Source: Azadirachta indica (Eukaryota > Streptophyta > Magnoliopsida > Sapindales > Meliaceae). Taken from it: a DNA stretch of 64,000 bases. The stretch is from NCBI GenBank assembly GCA_022749755.1, contig CM040451.1, positions 14,273,871 through 14,337,870 on the forward strand, written 5' to 3'. The translations under genes were made by a program, and so were the position numbers. A model generated the notes under the pieces. The model did no database searches. It was given only the letters and a program-made list of their open reading frames with translations, and was not told where the DNA came from. Shown in pieces: positions 24,173 through 35,837 of this stretch (positions are counted from its first letter, which is position 1; each line of letters starts with the position of its first letter).

Positions 24173-24627
24173 TAATAATAATAAATTGGTTGGAAATTGA
24201 CACTGCCTTGATGGTGGCGGTCCAGTTATATTTATACATTACACATCACAAATCAGCAGTAAATAAATAATAATATATGCAAATGCAAATGATATGAACG
24301 TCTTGGGCCTGGGCCTCTTCAAATGTTCTTGAATTTTGGCCCATTATCCTCACCTACACAAAGACATAGGCCACGGTCGCTTTCCTTTGATTAATTAATT
24401 AAAGCCAAGCTACAAATCTTATTTCGATTATATAATACACACATATATACATACATTATTTAACTTATTATTATGTGTCATTAATAAAGCATATTATATT
24501 AGTTGAAACATGCAAATTTCTTTTTTTAAAAAAATAATTTGATGTCTTAGCTCAAATGAGTTAGATTGGCACAATATGAGAGTATCACAATGCCAATTAG
24601 TATAAAAATACTAATGATAATTTTTAG

Positions 24628-25052
24628 AAGGATAATTTTCAATTTTATCTACTAATTTATTGATAATTTTCACAAATAATCTCAACATTTTAAAAATCAT
24701 CAGTAGTGCTTTTTTTAACACTAAATCACCGTTAAAAATTATCGCAAACAATAAAATAACACATTTATCCTTATTATAATGTTATTTTTTTTAATTTTAT
24801 TCACTAATTTATTAACAGTCTTGACAAATAACTTCATTTTTTTTAAAAAAATTAATAGTACCCCTTTTAACACTAAATCACTGTTAAAAATAATGATAAA
24901 TAATAAAAATAATGTATCATTCTATTGTTTACCAATATGTTTAACGGTGATTTAATGTTAAAAGGGGTATTGCTAATGATTTTTAAAAGATTGAAGTTAT
25001 TTATGAAGATTATTAATAAATTAGTGGATAGAATTAAAAATTACCCTTTAAA
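24628..25052. repeat. fold-back (MITE-like) element with three related arms
   Basis: Three related blocks of about 105-115 bases are visible. Block A (about 24628-24740) and block B (about 24791-24893) are direct repeats sharing an ACTAATTTATT start, AAATAA(T/C)(C/T)TCA in the middle and AACACTAAATCAC(C/T)GTTAAA at the end. Block C (about 24941-25052) is the inverted copy, containing TTTAACGGTGATTTAATGTT and ending AATAAATTAGTGGATAGAATT. A and C could pair into a long hairpin. No transposase and no clear target-site duplication were found, so the element class is unknown. Confidence 0.6.
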
Positions 25053-25865
25053 AAAAATAACATCTATAATAAAAGTTGTATAAAATTAATTTTTAAAATA
25101 TTCCGATAAATTTTTAATTAGTTAAAAGAAATGTAAAGGGCTGAAATTGAACTTGATGCAATACAACGCCATGTGATTATCTTTTAAGGATTTCAACACA
25201 ACAACTTAAAAAATATGAATTACTTACACTTAAATTTTACATATTAATATAAGTGAGATTGGTAGAGTGAACTGAACACCTCTATTCTACTGATAACTAA
25301 TATTTATTATAGTTTGAAAATAATGAAAAGAAAATTAAGAAGTTTAATCATTCGATTAGTTAAAAAAACAAAAATAAAAAATAATTGTTTTGGACAATGT
25401 GAATTGAGGTTAAATAAATTAATTAAGAATTTTTCAAGATTATCAAGTATTTTACTTGAAGACAAATGAAAACAATATTCTATTAAAGGAAACTCGGGAT
25501 GTTAATGTTATCCATAAATTAAGCTGCATATACGACGCTATCTTCAATTCAAGACCACCACCTCGTCTAGAAAACACGACATTAGTATGTAACATCATAT
25601 TTGTATTCGTATTCGTATTCATATTCGTATTCGTATTCATATTCTTGTTCGTATTGTTAATTATTAATTATTAATTTATTAGGTTGATAGGAAAATAAAT
25701 GAAAATAGGGTTATGAGAAAACAAAAAGAAAATGACAACACAAAAAGTGCTGCTGACTTGGTAGCCTGCTGTCACTTTCTTATCGACTACTTTTTCTCAA
25801 TTCTTAGGACTTGAAAGACTTAAGCCTAAACCTATTTTTTGAGGCATTGATTAATTGAGTTCTTC

Positions 25866-25866
<1 letters not shown>

Positions 25867-25921
<55 letters not shown>
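25867..25921. repeat. (ATT)n microsatellite
   Basis: About 18 uninterrupted trinucleotide units. Confidence 0.95.
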
Positions 25922-25922
<1 letters not shown>

Positions 25923-27887
25923 TTCGAATGATAATATATACATATATAATAAAATATTTGATATTCGTGTTATTATACTCGTTATATTTTAGTTTTACTT
26001 TTGTCTAAAAACGGTAGTATATTACATTAATTATATCATATAACTTTCAATTATTTGATGGTGATTTTTTTTTTTGTTGTAAATTATTAAATCTAAAAAT
26101 CATAATTTGAGATTACATAAATAATAGAAAATTTATATGTGAAACTAAAAGTATGAGAATTATAATAAAAAAGTTATAAATTATATTAATATATTTTTAT
26201 ATCTCATAACCTCACTCTTTGTTCAAATAATAAAAAAAATAAATATTATTATACAAAATTTTTTTAAAATATTAATATAAATTGATGTGATAGGATCATA
26301 GTAATCACATATAAATAGAATTTTTACATTGAAAGAAAATTAAGTTTTCATATTTTAAAATGATTAAATTTAATTGTCACATGTATAATTTTGTGTTGCT
26401 ATTACTAAAATGGTTTAACAATTTGTAGTGGAACTACTGCTCTTTCCAACATCCATCCTAAGAAGTGAGTTAAGTCCAAACTAATAGTAATATACTAATA
26501 CTAAACTAATTAATTATTATTATTGCAAATAATATGGTCAACTAATGAGCTGTCCAAAATAATTATAAGTGTGATAAATGTAGACCCCATCTCAATCATG
26601 AACCGGCCACGTAGCTGTTGTTTTCTAATCACAAAGACCCCACCATTAACTTCCACTCTGCATGATCATAACCGTCCAATGTGGATGTCCCCAAGAATTA
26701 CACATCAAAGCAATCCTATTGGTTGGTTTTAGCTATCAAATGATGATCATCATCAATCGTAAGGATGACGAGAAATCCAACATGACGGGATATTCACATT
26801 CGCGTCCCCCATTTCCTACCTTTATAACATATAGAAGACATAATTTATCTGTTTATAATAAATAAATCCTTAAGTGAATTGTTGTTGCAGTGAAAAAAAT
26901 ACACATATATGATTGAATTTTCACATATAATTTTTAACCTATTAAGAGTATTTTTGCAAATGAATCTCGTGCTTCAACCCTCACTCTAGTTACCAAGGAA
27001 TCTACTAAATAGATACTTTTGACTGGAGTCAAATGAACAAAAGATTTTTAAAAACTTTTGTTTCAAAAATTATGTAAAATTAGCAAGTATACAATATTTT
27101 TTTTGATATTTGAATTAAAATATCTAAAATATAAAATATTTGAGGATGAATTTGTGGAAAAAAACCTAGCATTTTTCTTTTCAAGAGAAAGTTGATATTG
27201 TTTAACAAGGTTTTTTATTAACATTAATTTTTTCATATAAAGTATTTATAAGTTTTGGCTTTGAGAGAGTACCATAATTTTACCATAATTATTTAGAATA
27301 TGAAACGGTATTTATAATTATATATAGTCATTTCAATAGGAACTAATTGCCTAATAGAGTATTAGAGGATTTATTTGCCGTAAATAGATAAATAATGTAA
27401 TTATTTTTTAAGAATGTAAAACAATAGGGATTGAATGTTAATAATATAAAAGAAAAGACCAGCAAGAAGAGCAGTTAACCAGCCTCTATCACTGGCGGGT
27501 TTCAGTTATTCAAATTGAATAAGAGGTGAAAAAAAAAAAAAATAAATAAATAACAAACCAATCAAACCCGATAATCACGTGGCGGCAACCAACGGTTCAG
27601 ACTCACTATTTTCAGATGAATCCAACGGTGGAACACGCATCCAAGTGTCAAAAACTTATCGGCAAATGAACGGCCTGTAATCGTCCCAAACGTCGTGGAA
27701 AATGCAATATAAAAGCAAATTCCAGACATAAAATTTACCATTCTTTCCCATTGCATACCATACTATACCTGCAAATTCTTGTCTTTAATTTCTAAATCGT
27801 CCATAACCAGTAAACCCTAGTTAACCAGCGTTAATTTACTGTAATTAATTAATATTTGAAACATATATATACCTATATATATACTTT

Positions 27888-27919
<32 letters not shown>

Positions 27920-27980
27920 GGCATATAAAATATATATATATATATATATTCCTTGGCTTCGCTTCGGAACGTCGAGGTTG

Positions 27981-28538
27981 ATGGCTGACTCGGATAACGA
28001 GTCAGGCGGGCATAACAACGCTAGCAGCGAGTCGTCTCTGAGGGAGCAGGATCGGTTCCTGCCGATAGCAAACGTGAGCAGGATTATGAAGAAGGCGTTA
28101 CCGGCCAACGCAAAGATTTCGAAGGATGCAAAGGAGACTGTACAGGAGTGTGTATCGGAGTTCATCAGTTTCATCACCGGTGAAGCTTCGGATAAGTGTC
28201 AGAGGGAGAAGAGGAAGACCATCAACGGTGATGATCTTCTCTGGGCAATGACTACGTTAGGGTTTGAAGATTATGTAGAGCCTTTGAAAATTTATTTGCA
28301 GAAGTTTAGAGAAATGGAAGGAGAGAAGACTGCCATGGGAAGACAAAGTGATCAGAGAGATATCGGTAGTGGTGATCATGGAGGCAGTCTTGTCAATATT
28401 GGAAGCTCCGGTGGTTCTGGCGGTGGAGGCGGAGGTGGGATGTATGGTGGGTTGCAGTCAAGTATGTTGATGATGGGTCATGCGCAACATCATACATATG
28501 GATCTGGAATTGGAGGATCTTCTGGGAGGACAAAGTAG
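27981..28538 (+). CDS. NF-YB2: NF-Y (CCAAT-binding) subunit B, NF-YB2/NF-YB3 clade
   Basis: A single-exon gene encodes 185 aa from the ATG at 27981. The conserved histone-fold B domain at about residues 22-115 reads [20 protein letters not shown], then [39 protein letters not shown] and [16 protein letters not shown]. The Lys in KISKDAKE marks it as non-LEC1 type. The tail is Gly/Ser-rich (a run of glycines near residue 150) with His/Met and ends SSGRTK, like NF-YB2. NF-YB dimerises with NF-YC and recruits NF-YA or CONSTANS-type proteins to CCAAT or related sites; NF-YB2 and NF-YB3 promote photoperiodic flowering in Arabidopsis. Synteny with AT5G47640 (from memory) favours NF-YB2 over NF-YB3. 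A (TA)n tract of about 80 bases lies directly in front of the gene. Confidence 0.93.
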   Translation: MADSDNESGGHNNASSESSLREQDRFLPIANVSRIMKKALPANAKISKDAKETVQECVSEFISFITGEASDKCQREKRKTINGDDLLWAMTTLGFEDYVEPLKIYLQKFREMEGEKTAMGRQSDQRDIGSGDHGGSLVNIGSSGGSGGGGGGGMYGGLQSSMLMMGHAQHHTYGSGIGGSSGRTK

Positions 28539-30372
28539 TAGCTAGTTAGGGTTCAATAAGTTTGAATTATATTATATGGTGATTCTGATTCCTGTGCTTA
28601 ATTATTTTGTTTTTTTTTTTTTGGGGGGGGGTTTTGGGTTGATGGTGGAGAGAGATTTGGTTGTACTTTTTTACTTTTTGTGATATAGAAGAAGACAAAC
28701 AAAGCAGGTAAAAAACAGTTTGCTTAAGCAGGTAAACACAGTAATATTGTTATCTGTGCCTCATTGTGAATTAATAGATTTTCTTTGCATTTACATATAT
28801 TTACTTTACCATTCAAGTTACAAATATAATGAATGATACTAGTGTTTTTCAATCTTTATTTTCTCTTGTGTTTGAAATATTATATATTGATTAAATTAAG
28901 TAAGTTTGTATCTACTGTGCCTCTGCTTATTAATTCAAAAAAAGAAAAAAAAATCAGAAAGTCTTCTGTGAAATTAAACTAAACTTATTGTCGTATATGT
29001 AAAGTAAATCAATTGAAATACAAGTTATGACGAAGGAAAAATGTCAAATATTTAATTAGTATAATTTTATTATTTGATGGTTCGATTAAGATGCCCTTTT
29101 CTTTAATTTTTCTTGACAATTAATATTTATATCAATCAATTAATATAAACATGAACTTATACTTTGACATCATGTATTATGAAACTACAGTTGTAAATTG
29201 TTTTCCAGTAGTTAGTTAGTTTTCTGAAATGAAAAGTGAAAAGTGGAAGTGATTTCGAGAACGAAATAGATGCATTTAAGTATTTATTGTATGAATGGAC
29301 AGCAATGAATTTAAGTGTTATCAGTTTCTAATTTTATAAATGAAAATAATGCAGTCCATTAAAGACATTTTCATTGCTTGTTTGTCTTCACATTCAGAGA
29401 CGAAGCATTGCTTCGGTTGCAAATTTGTCCGCCTCTGAAATTGGCTGCTGTCTAAACAACTGTTCAACTACTTTTCTCCACGTATGTCTTTTAACGTTGT
29501 CTCATTATGCTTTAGCTCCGATTGCACATTAAGATTTCTTCTGGAAGCGCTTTCGAGAAAAGCAGAAAGCAGGAGCACAAATTGCCCCTTAGATAGGGTG
29601 AAGGCAAAGGCAACCTAGATTGCAAGTCATTTGGGTGCAATATGATAAGCTCATGAAGTTGACAACTACCTGAATCATATTAATATTAATGCATTGTCAA
29701 TGATCAACAAAATAGAAGTTTTCATCTACAACAATTCATCGTTGTTTTACACCAAATCAACATTTTAAAAATGCGAATGTTTGTAAAAGAGTAGGACTAC
29801 TGAACATAATGCACTGAATCCACTTCTTATTGGTATACAAACAAATGAATAAGATATCTTTTAATGTTTACATGCACACAACCGTTTATTCAATATCTAG
29901 CGAGAAATAAATTAAAGAAAGAGAATCATCGTTTACACAGTTGACAATGAGATTTGTTTGGAATAACTTTTCAACTAGAATTTTTTAGAATAGACCTTTT
30001 AAAAATTGAACTTTTATAAATAGAATTTTTTAAAAAAGCGTATTAATTATTTGGTTGTCACAAATAATTTGTTTTAAAAATCAGATAATTATTTTAATAA
30101 ATAAATTTTTTAAAACTATATAATAAAAAAACAACATACAATTTTCAGTTTATTTCAAATAATTTCATTTTTTTTAAAAAGTTAAAAAGAACTCTATTAC
30201 GAAAAACTCAAAAATTAGACTTTTTTTCTAGTAGAAGCAAAATGACATTTTTAATCCCAAAAACCCTTCCTAAGTGACAACCAGACAACAAGAAAAAAAA
30301 AATAATAAGAGTTTTTAATATTTGAAAAAGAAAAGCCCTTTTAGCTGGTTGAAAAGCCACACCAAACAATTA
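28539..30372. other. intergenic region between convergent NF-YB2/3 and NUDT2
   Basis: The region holds the 3' UTR of NF-YB2/3, including a T-tract followed by nine G at about 28610-28630, and the 3' end of NUDT2. No gene was recognised. A possible MITE-like element at 29954-30288 is listed separately. Confidence 0.55.
29954..30288. repeat. possible hAT/MITE-like non-autonomous element (tentative)
   Basis: The block begins TTGTTTGG and ends CCAGACAA, giving 7 of 8 matching terminal inverted bases around about 335 AT-rich bases with complementary AACTTTT/AAAAAGTT segments. This terminal style (TTTGGA/AAGT type) is common among small plant DNA elements. No certain target-site duplication was identified. 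Confidence 0.3.
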
Positions 30373-33300
30373 TTAGATATGACTGCGTTTAAGGTCTACG
30401 GTATTGACGTAGAAGAAGTGCTTTCTATCAGAGAAAGCTGATGTGGTAGGCACAGGAGAGAATCCACAATAGCCACTGTCTACTTTTGCTGAGCATATGT
30501 CAACTATGTACTTTAAAAGCTCTTGTTTCTGGACATATGGCTGTGCCGCATATTCTTCCAATGGCATCCACTGCAGCCAGTTAGAAACACCAATGTCAGG
30601 ATGGTTCATAAGCTGGTGCTGGTGCTTTTATGTTTGCGTTGAAAAGTTGGAAGGAAAAATTTACCTGGGCTGCCTCTATCTCAGATTCCTGCATCTTGAT
30701 GTCAAAGGAAAGGGGTCGCAACATGCACAAGAAGAATAAATCTGACTTCTCAAAGAATGACTGATGGCTTTGTCTGTAAAGAGTGAGAAGAATTGAGGTT
30801 TCACGTATTAGATAGAATTGAACTTTGAGCTTTTATCACAAAGAATGAGATATGTATTCTCTCTTTGTCATTTGTGATATTGGTGACAAACTCTCTTAAG
30901 CACATATTTAGAAAACACTAGCTAAATTTAAACCTGAAGAACGCAAGCTGGAGGTTTCATTCTACACGAAGAATTTATTTTAAGCAAACTTCATACCTGA
31001 ATGCAAGTACTTCAACAAATTCCGTGTCTATCTGAATCAGAAAACACACACTAACCTTAGAATTTAATGAGAAAGTAAACTACTATCTACTCAAGCTCAA
31101 AGTTATTGCAAGTAATAATTTGCACCAACTAGAATATCTAGAGGAGGCCAGTTAGTACTCACCGATGTCTCTTCTTTGACTTCTCTTACAGCCGCTACAC
31201 AGATATCCTCCCCCTGGAATGACAGTACTTGAGAAGTTGAGAAAAATATACGCGTTTTTAAATTTTTATATCAATAATGAAAAGCTAGTTCCAGTATATG
31301 TACCTCGTCAACAACTCCAGTAGGGAACTTCCATATACCTGTCCCTCGGAATCTCCCACTATTTTCTTGGACCACTAGCACCTAGCATTGAGAAATGCAA
31401 ACCCAGATTTTGTGAAATGAATGAAGTCACTGTGAATAACAAACATATTGAGAAACCTCCAGCATAGATAGATAAAATATGGTTCCTCTCCAAAATTAAA
31501 GAGCATGTAACAGAAAATATACTGTTACTACTTCAAAAACAAAAAGGCATTCCTTAAAAGTTCAAAATGCCATCAAGAAAGAAAGTTTCAGGAGAACATA
31601 AATGAATGAATAGTACATGAGTAGATTAGTTTTCGGTTGTAGCAGTATGTAAGATTTTCCTTCTTTCCTGTGCAAGTCAGCAAAGGTTTCAGAAATGAAT
31701 TTTTGGACCCTTGATCAAATGATAATAACCAGCCTAACAATGACCATTATTAGAAAGCAGAAAGGGAGAAAAAAAACATGTATGAGCTGGTTGATTATAT
31801 CTGTTTCAATTAGAAATTTACTCGTAAAAGACTTGGAGACTTAAGAAAATAGTACTAGACAAATGTGACTAGTGCTACAACTGAAAATTAACAACAGAGT
31901 AGGAAGCAGAACTTTGAAAAATAGGAAAGTGGAATCGTGAGAAGAAACTTAAATTAATTAAAATAGACAATGACAGGTGTACAGCAATGGTCTTGAGGCG
32001 TAGTGACATAAACCTCTTCTAAATGCAAGGAGATGCAACAATTAGACAAAATAAAAAGGGAAAGAAAAGAAAAAACAGCTGGGCCAGGAATTAGGTGAGA
32101 TAGAACCCAGACATGGTAGTATGGTTCTTAACTGAACACTAATAGGATAGTTGACAGGAACCGCGGATCAAATTTTAGGACACAAATAATCTATAAACTT
32201 AACAGTACAAATAACAGTATGCTACTTCACATATTGTAAATTTGTAAACAACAATTCCCATCTTTTAACTCATGGATGAATACAGAATCAATTCTAATTC
32301 ATTTTAACAATGAATATCATCCCTAATAGAAGACTAGGATCTTCTTATGGTCTATTTGATAATCTATAATCTTCTTATGCTCCCCTTATTATATAAATAG
32401 AAGCTTTCTATTTACTTGCAATCTCCCCAACTTCATGACAGAAAGAAAGCCAACATCTGCAATTACAAAATTGAAGGAAATACCTCTCTCTTTTCGTTCA
32501 TGACAAATGCACCAATGCCAACTCGATGAGAGGCATTTGCAGGAAGAGTATTAGACCCTCCAGGAATCCAATATACAAGCATCAAATAATTTGGCTCTGC
32601 ATGGTGGTAACAAAATCCTTCCTGCCCAGCAATATAACAGGCAAAATCAAACATATATGGCAGAGCCAAATAACTAAATTTAATAAAAGTAACAAAATAA
32701 ACTCACCTTAACAGCAGGTTCAATGAGATTCGCTAGCTCAATAGGTAATTTGATCCAAACACCCTTTTTTCCCTACAAAACACCAAAAAACTTGTGAAAA
32801 CATCGAACACAGTAGACAATAATCAGACTATCATTTCTCCTAACTGATAGATGGATGGAAGTTCGAAAATATATTAAGTGTATATTTGAGATTGAAGTGT
32901 TATAGTTTTAAAACAACAGCTGGCTACTATGAGATGCAATTACTAAATGTCAGATATAAGTGGATAATTCTTTAAAAAAAAAAAAAAAAAAAAAGATATA
33001 AGTGAGTGCCCCCAATTAAAAATTCAAGTTTACTACACAAACAAAACTAAATTACTGACTCGACATTAGCCTAAATAGATTGAATCAACAAAACTATAAT
33101 TCATGTAAATGAACCCTGACAATTGCTATCATCCAGTTAACGAGGAAAATTACAATAACCTGTTGCCTCCAGTGTGAGATAGAGGTTTTAAGCATTGAAG
33201 CAAAGAGCTGAGAATCCATGGGCTCATTCATTTGGACAACAACACCGCCATAATTATCGTTGATTCCATTCAAAACTTTAACCTCACTTTCACCTACCGC

Positions 33301-33575
33301 CGTAGATGATGAACTCACTGAAGTTGACATGCTTATGATACCGAAAAAACTTCTTCTTACACCTCGATGAATAGGAAAAACAAACTTACCCATCGACTTA
33401 AATGATTCAAAAACAACAAAAACAGTCAAAATTTTAATAAATTTAATCCTGAATTAAAAAAAAAAAAACCTGTTATAGAAGATTGTCTGGCAGCAAAAAT
33501 ACTCCTAGCAGAGAACGAGAAGCTGCGATTATAGGCTGAACACAACAATGCCGCTCTGGAGAGCGATTTCGTCAT
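30373..33575 (-). CDS. NUDT2: Nudix hydrolase, NUDT2-type (ADP-ribose/NADH pyrophosphatase group)
   Basis: Minus-strand exons 33470-33575, 33160-33362, 32707-32772, 32484-32621, 31304-31381, 31163-31213, 30997-31031 (35 bases), 30665-30773 and 30373-30570 give 327 aa. From the ATG at 33330 alone it would be 281 aa, close to Arabidopsis NUDT2 (about 278). NUDT2 hydrolyses ADP-ribose and protects against oxidative stress. Family landmarks: GKKGVWIKLP, PAVKEGFCYHHAEPNYLMLV, GIWKFPTGVVDEGED, FRQSHQSFFEKSDLFFLCML. The Nudix box spans GVVDEG to EETSI and keeps RE and EE catalytic residues, but its last conserved Gly is Ser. The first exon plus the start of the second encode MTKSLSRAALLCSAYNR and further Arg/Ser-rich sequence, resembling a mitochondrial or plastid targeting peptide; its splice acceptor (CGAG) is suboptimal, so the 5' end is less certain than the rest. 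Confidence 0.85.
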
Positions 33576-33967
33576 TATTTATTATATAAATTTAACACCT
33601 CGGTAAAAGTTATAAAAAACGTGAGAGACTACGAATTGAATATTTGCCGTTTTCTATCAAGATTCTTAATCTCTGACGCTCCCGTGCATTTACAACCAAA
33701 CGAATTTTCAACGAATGACGCGGAAATTATTTTGTTTGAATTCTAATCTCGTCAACATGCCCCGATAGAGTACGAAAACTGCCACGTCAGAGAGTGGCAG
33801 AACCCGTAAATAGGGTGAAATGGTATGGAGAAAATTGTAATTTAACGATGCAACGCATTTTACCTCCACCTTTTACATAAAATTTACTACGAAGCATTCA
33901 TTTTTCACCTCCGCTGACAAAAAAAATAATTAAATATTAAAAATAAAAAATTTACTCCATCGCGAAA
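33576..33967. promoter_or_regulatory. compact bidirectional promoter of NUDT2 and trihelix gene
   Basis: Only 392 bases separate the two start codons of these divergent genes. No strong TATA box faces either gene. The interval contains AT-rich tracts near the trihelix start and moderately GC-rich sequence in the middle. Confidence 0.55.
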
Positions 33968-35837
33968 ATGGAAGTACTTACCGGCGACCGGGAAAACGAA
34001 TTCCCGCAACAACTAACGCCGTTTCCGGAGCCGTTAGATCTGCCGACTGGGCTCGAGTCAGCAAATGTGCCGCCGCAGAAGCTACGTCCCATCAGGAGGT
34101 CTCCAACGGAAGATCGGCCGAGTTTTCTCGGTAAACAGATGTGCGGAGTGACCGGAGAATCCGGTGAGCACTTTGACGGCGCAGCTAAAATTTTTGGTTT
34201 GGATTTAGGGGAGGAAGACGACTCTAGGTGCGTTATCTCTTGTTAGTATCTCCTCTAATGGTTTTATTTTTTGTTTAAATTTTTATTTTGCGGTTATTTT
34301 TGTATGAAGCAGATAAGTTTTTCTTTTTTAAGGTGTTTTTATCTGGAAGTTCAAGTTTTTTATTTGAGTTGTATCTTTTTGAAAAGGTGTTTGCTTTTGT
34401 AATGGATATAAAGGTAGAAAGGCAGCTGAAAATGGTGTAGGCAGGTAAAAGGAGGGATTTTTAATTAATTTTGGATGTGGAAAATGTGAAAATGGGAGAA
34501 GGGATTAACTTTCTGCTTTTGAGAGGCTTGAAATTTTAGAAGTTTCTGTGTATTCGGGTTACTTGAATTTATAGCCGAGTGTGGATTCTTGGCGATTGCG
34601 GTAATGCGGTTGTGTGCTGTGTTCTTCAGTGTAGTTTAGGGGCGCAAGTGTAGACTTGTTCTTTTCCAGATTGCTTGTGCTATAGAGGAAAGGCAAAAGT
34701 GCTTTTATACCTGAAGGTGGGAGAGTTTGACTATTTGGTGGTGATTAGTTCTGTTTAAGTTTAAATGCCGCCACTTGAATTGTTATTAGCGTATAATAGT
34801 TGAATTGCAATCACATAGGTTAATTGTAGATGTAGGAGTTTACTCTTTGTACTGATTACCTGCATAGTTTCTGTCTGTAGAGTACTACATATCTGTTATC
34901 TCATACTCATTTCCATTTCTTGAATGGCCAAACTTAAGAATTCTTATCTGTTTTCAGTTCATCCTCGGACAATGATCACAAGGATTTGTTATCTGTTTTC
35001 AGTTCATCTTCGGACAATAATCATGAGGATTTGTTAACTGAGACTGAAGGACCACGAAATCAAAAGAGGAAAAGGAAAGCGAGGGAGAAGATTGAGAGTT
35101 ATTTGGAGAGTATGGTGATGAAAATAATGGAGAAGCAGGAGCAGATGAACAGGGAGTTGATAGAGATGATAGAGAGGAGGGAGAGGGAGAGAATAATCAG
35201 AGAAGAAGCTTGGAAGCAGCAAGAGATGGAAAGGACAAAAAGAGATGAGGAGATAAGAGCACGCGAGACAGATCGTAGCATAGCCCTCATTACCTTCATC
35301 CAGAGTGTTTTAGGCCAAGAAATACAAGTTCCCCAAGCGTTACCAGTCTCATGCATGGAAGAAGATGGAGGCAGAGATGGTAGAAATCACACCAAAAACA
35401 ACATCATGTGTAAAGAAAATAACAGAAGATGTCAAGAAGCCTCTGATCCTAATAAAAGATGGCCCGAAGCTGAAATACAAGCCCTTATAATGCTTCGAAC
35501 TACTTTGGAACATAAATTTCATGTAACAGGCTCGAAATGCTCCATATGGGATGAGATATCTGTTGGTATGCGTGACATGGGCTATGATCGGAGTGCAAAG
35601 AAGTGTAAGGAGAAGTGGGAAAATATGAACAAGTATTTCAGGAAATCAATGGAAAATGGGAAGAAGCACGTTGAAAAAAGTAAGTCATGCCCGTATTTTC
35701 ACGACTTGGAAGTGTTGTACAGGAATGGACTCATTAATCCCGGAAATGTCTCAAACTTCCCTAACTTCGAAAATGTTTCCGAGAGTGATGCCTCAAATAC
35801 AAATCATGAGACTGCTACCAAGACTGAAAACAAGTAA
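33968..35837 (+). CDS. GT-type trihelix transcription factor
   Basis: Two exons, 33968-34227 and 34958-35837, give 379 aa; an alternative acceptor 45 bases downstream (exon from 35003) gives 364 aa. The N-terminal 85 residues are Pro-rich with no recognised domain. A basic stretch (NQKRKRKAREK) leads into a long charged coiled coil, about residues 137-185 (ESYLESMVMKIMEKQEQMNR onward). The trihelix DNA-binding domain begins at RWPEAEI (Trp255) and contains the three tryptophans of the tandem helices (RW, SIWDEI, KWENMNKYF) and the fourth helix pattern CPYFHDLEVLY. A single C-terminal trihelix with an upstream coil resembles the C-terminal half of GT-2 proteins; the Arabidopsis positional counterpart is AT5G47660, from memory. 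DNA target is probably a GT element, not proven. The second exon starts within a 45-bp tandem duplication. Confidence 0.88.
34944..35033 (+). repeat. 45-bp tandem duplication spanning the trihelix exon 2 splice acceptor
   Basis: Two adjacent 45-base copies, starting 34944 and 34989, each contain TTATCTGTTTTCAG followed by TTCATC(C/T)TCGGACAAT. They differ at about four positions. Each copy supplies a pyrimidine tract and AG (ending 34957 and 35002), and both acceptors keep the same reading frame because the period is 15 codons. Confidence 0.9.

Larger units (their letters stand above)
22084..27980. other. 5.9 kb intergenic region upstream of Ole e 1-like and NF-YB2/3
   Basis: No gene was recognised. 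The region is AT-rich and holds simple repeats: (GT)n near 23733-23753, (ATAC)n with interruptions at about 24105-24172, a TATTCG hexanucleotide array near 25602-25655 and (ATT)n at about 25867-25921. A fold-back element at 24628-25052 is described separately. Short frames here, such as 25452-25674 on both strands, simply translate the hexanucleotide repeat. The final 120 bases before 27981 are dominated by (TA)n and form the NF-YB2/3 core promoter and leader. Confidence 0.6.

Noticed and set aside
24541..24600. TTAGCTCAAATGAGTTAGA, resembling a tRNA-derived SINE A box
   Set aside because: No B box follows at 30-50 bases and no SINE tail was identified.
25452..25674. Two overlapping frames with repetitive Val/Phe or Asn/Thr/Met
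   Set aside because: They are direct translations of the TATTCG hexanucleotide repeat.
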